Assembly: GCA_038211475.1 (NCBI GenBank)
Contig: JBBQVN010000099.1
Location: 1-13,199 of the forward strand
Direction: 5' to 3'
Length of the DNA: 13,199 bases
Source of the DNA: JANYBT01 sp038211475
GTDB taxonomy: Bacteria > Acidobacteriota > Terriglobia > Terriglobales > Acidobacteriaceae
In this document: one piece after another, positions 13,002 through 13,199 of the stretch
Layout: each line of letters begins with the position of its first letter
How positions within the stretch are numbered: the first letter of the stretch is position 1
Program-made: the position numbers and the translations under genes
The notes under the pieces: model-generated
Database searches by the model: none
The model's input: the letters and a program-made list of their open reading frames with translations, nothing else
Told to the model about the DNA's origin: nothing

Positions 13002-13199
13002 CTATCCCAGCAGCTTGGCCGCTTCCTTCGCGTAGTAGGTCAGGATAACGCTCGCCCCCGCCCGCCGGATCGAGAGCAGCGACTCCATCATCACTCGCTC
13101 CCGCTCAATCCAGCCATTGGCCGCCGCCGCTTCGATCATGGCGTACTCGCCTGACACCTGATAGGCCGCCAGCGGCAAATCAAAGCGCTGGCGCGCCGC
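13002..13199 (-). CDS. hemB: Delta-aminolevulinic acid dehydratase (porphobilinogen synthase), C-terminal 65 residues
   Basis: Condenses two 5-aminolevulinate molecules to porphobilinogen in haem synthesis. Only the last 65 residues are in the window; the gene continues past the right edge. The recognisable C-terminus has LPLAAYQVSGEYAMIEAAAA, matching the strongly conserved YQVSGEY motif, then NGWIERERVMMESLLSIRRA and GASVILTYYAKEAAKLLG before the TAG stop. It converges on the HU gene and shares its terminator hairpin. Confidence 0.93.
   Translation of the reverse strand, partial: AARQRFDLPLAAYQVSGEYAMIEAAAANGWIERERVMMESLLSIRRAGASVILTYYAKEAAKLLG

Overview
The window looks like chromosomal DNA from an acidobacterium (Acidobacteriota, Terriglobia/Koribacter-like). 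This is inferred from moderately high GC, a secreted GloVer-repeat protein, ribosomal proteins with Ala/Pro-rich or basic extensions, and intergenic repeat phrases I associate with that phylum. No database search was possible. Almost everything is on the minus strand; only the HU gene is on the plus strand.

Layout from low to high coordinates. (1) 1-4297: a tripartite RND efflux operon read leftwards, in the order outer-membrane channel, membrane-fusion lipoprotein, inner-membrane pump. The pump is cut by the window edge after 563 residues. (2) 4479-9609: a housekeeping cluster read leftwards: ispE, tRNA-Gln(UUG), prs, rplY (L25/CTC), pth, rpsF (S6), rpsR (S18), rplI (L9). A strong hairpin terminator closes it at about 4480-4503. 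It joins isoprenoid precursor synthesis, PRPP supply, a tRNA, peptidyl-tRNA recycling and ribosomal proteins. (3) 9795-11045: a secreted seven-repeat protein, probably a beta-propeller, with its own promoter. (4) 11351-12150: an unrecognised protein with an eight-cysteine N-terminal knuckle, preceded by a repeat-bearing small reading frame whose stop overlaps its start codon (GTGA). (5) 12151-12607: repeat-rich intergenic DNA. (6) 12608-12907: an HU-family nucleoid protein on the plus strand, facing the 3' end of hemB; the two share a hairpin that can terminate both.

Most of the window is ordinary core genome. The least explained part is the cysteine-rich gene with its coupled, repeat-built upstream frame. 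Also worth a look are a possible leaderless start at ispE, a hairpin that would cover the rpsF ribosome-binding site, an S18 with a complete putative zinc site, and a seven-repeat GloVer protein with no C-terminal anchor.
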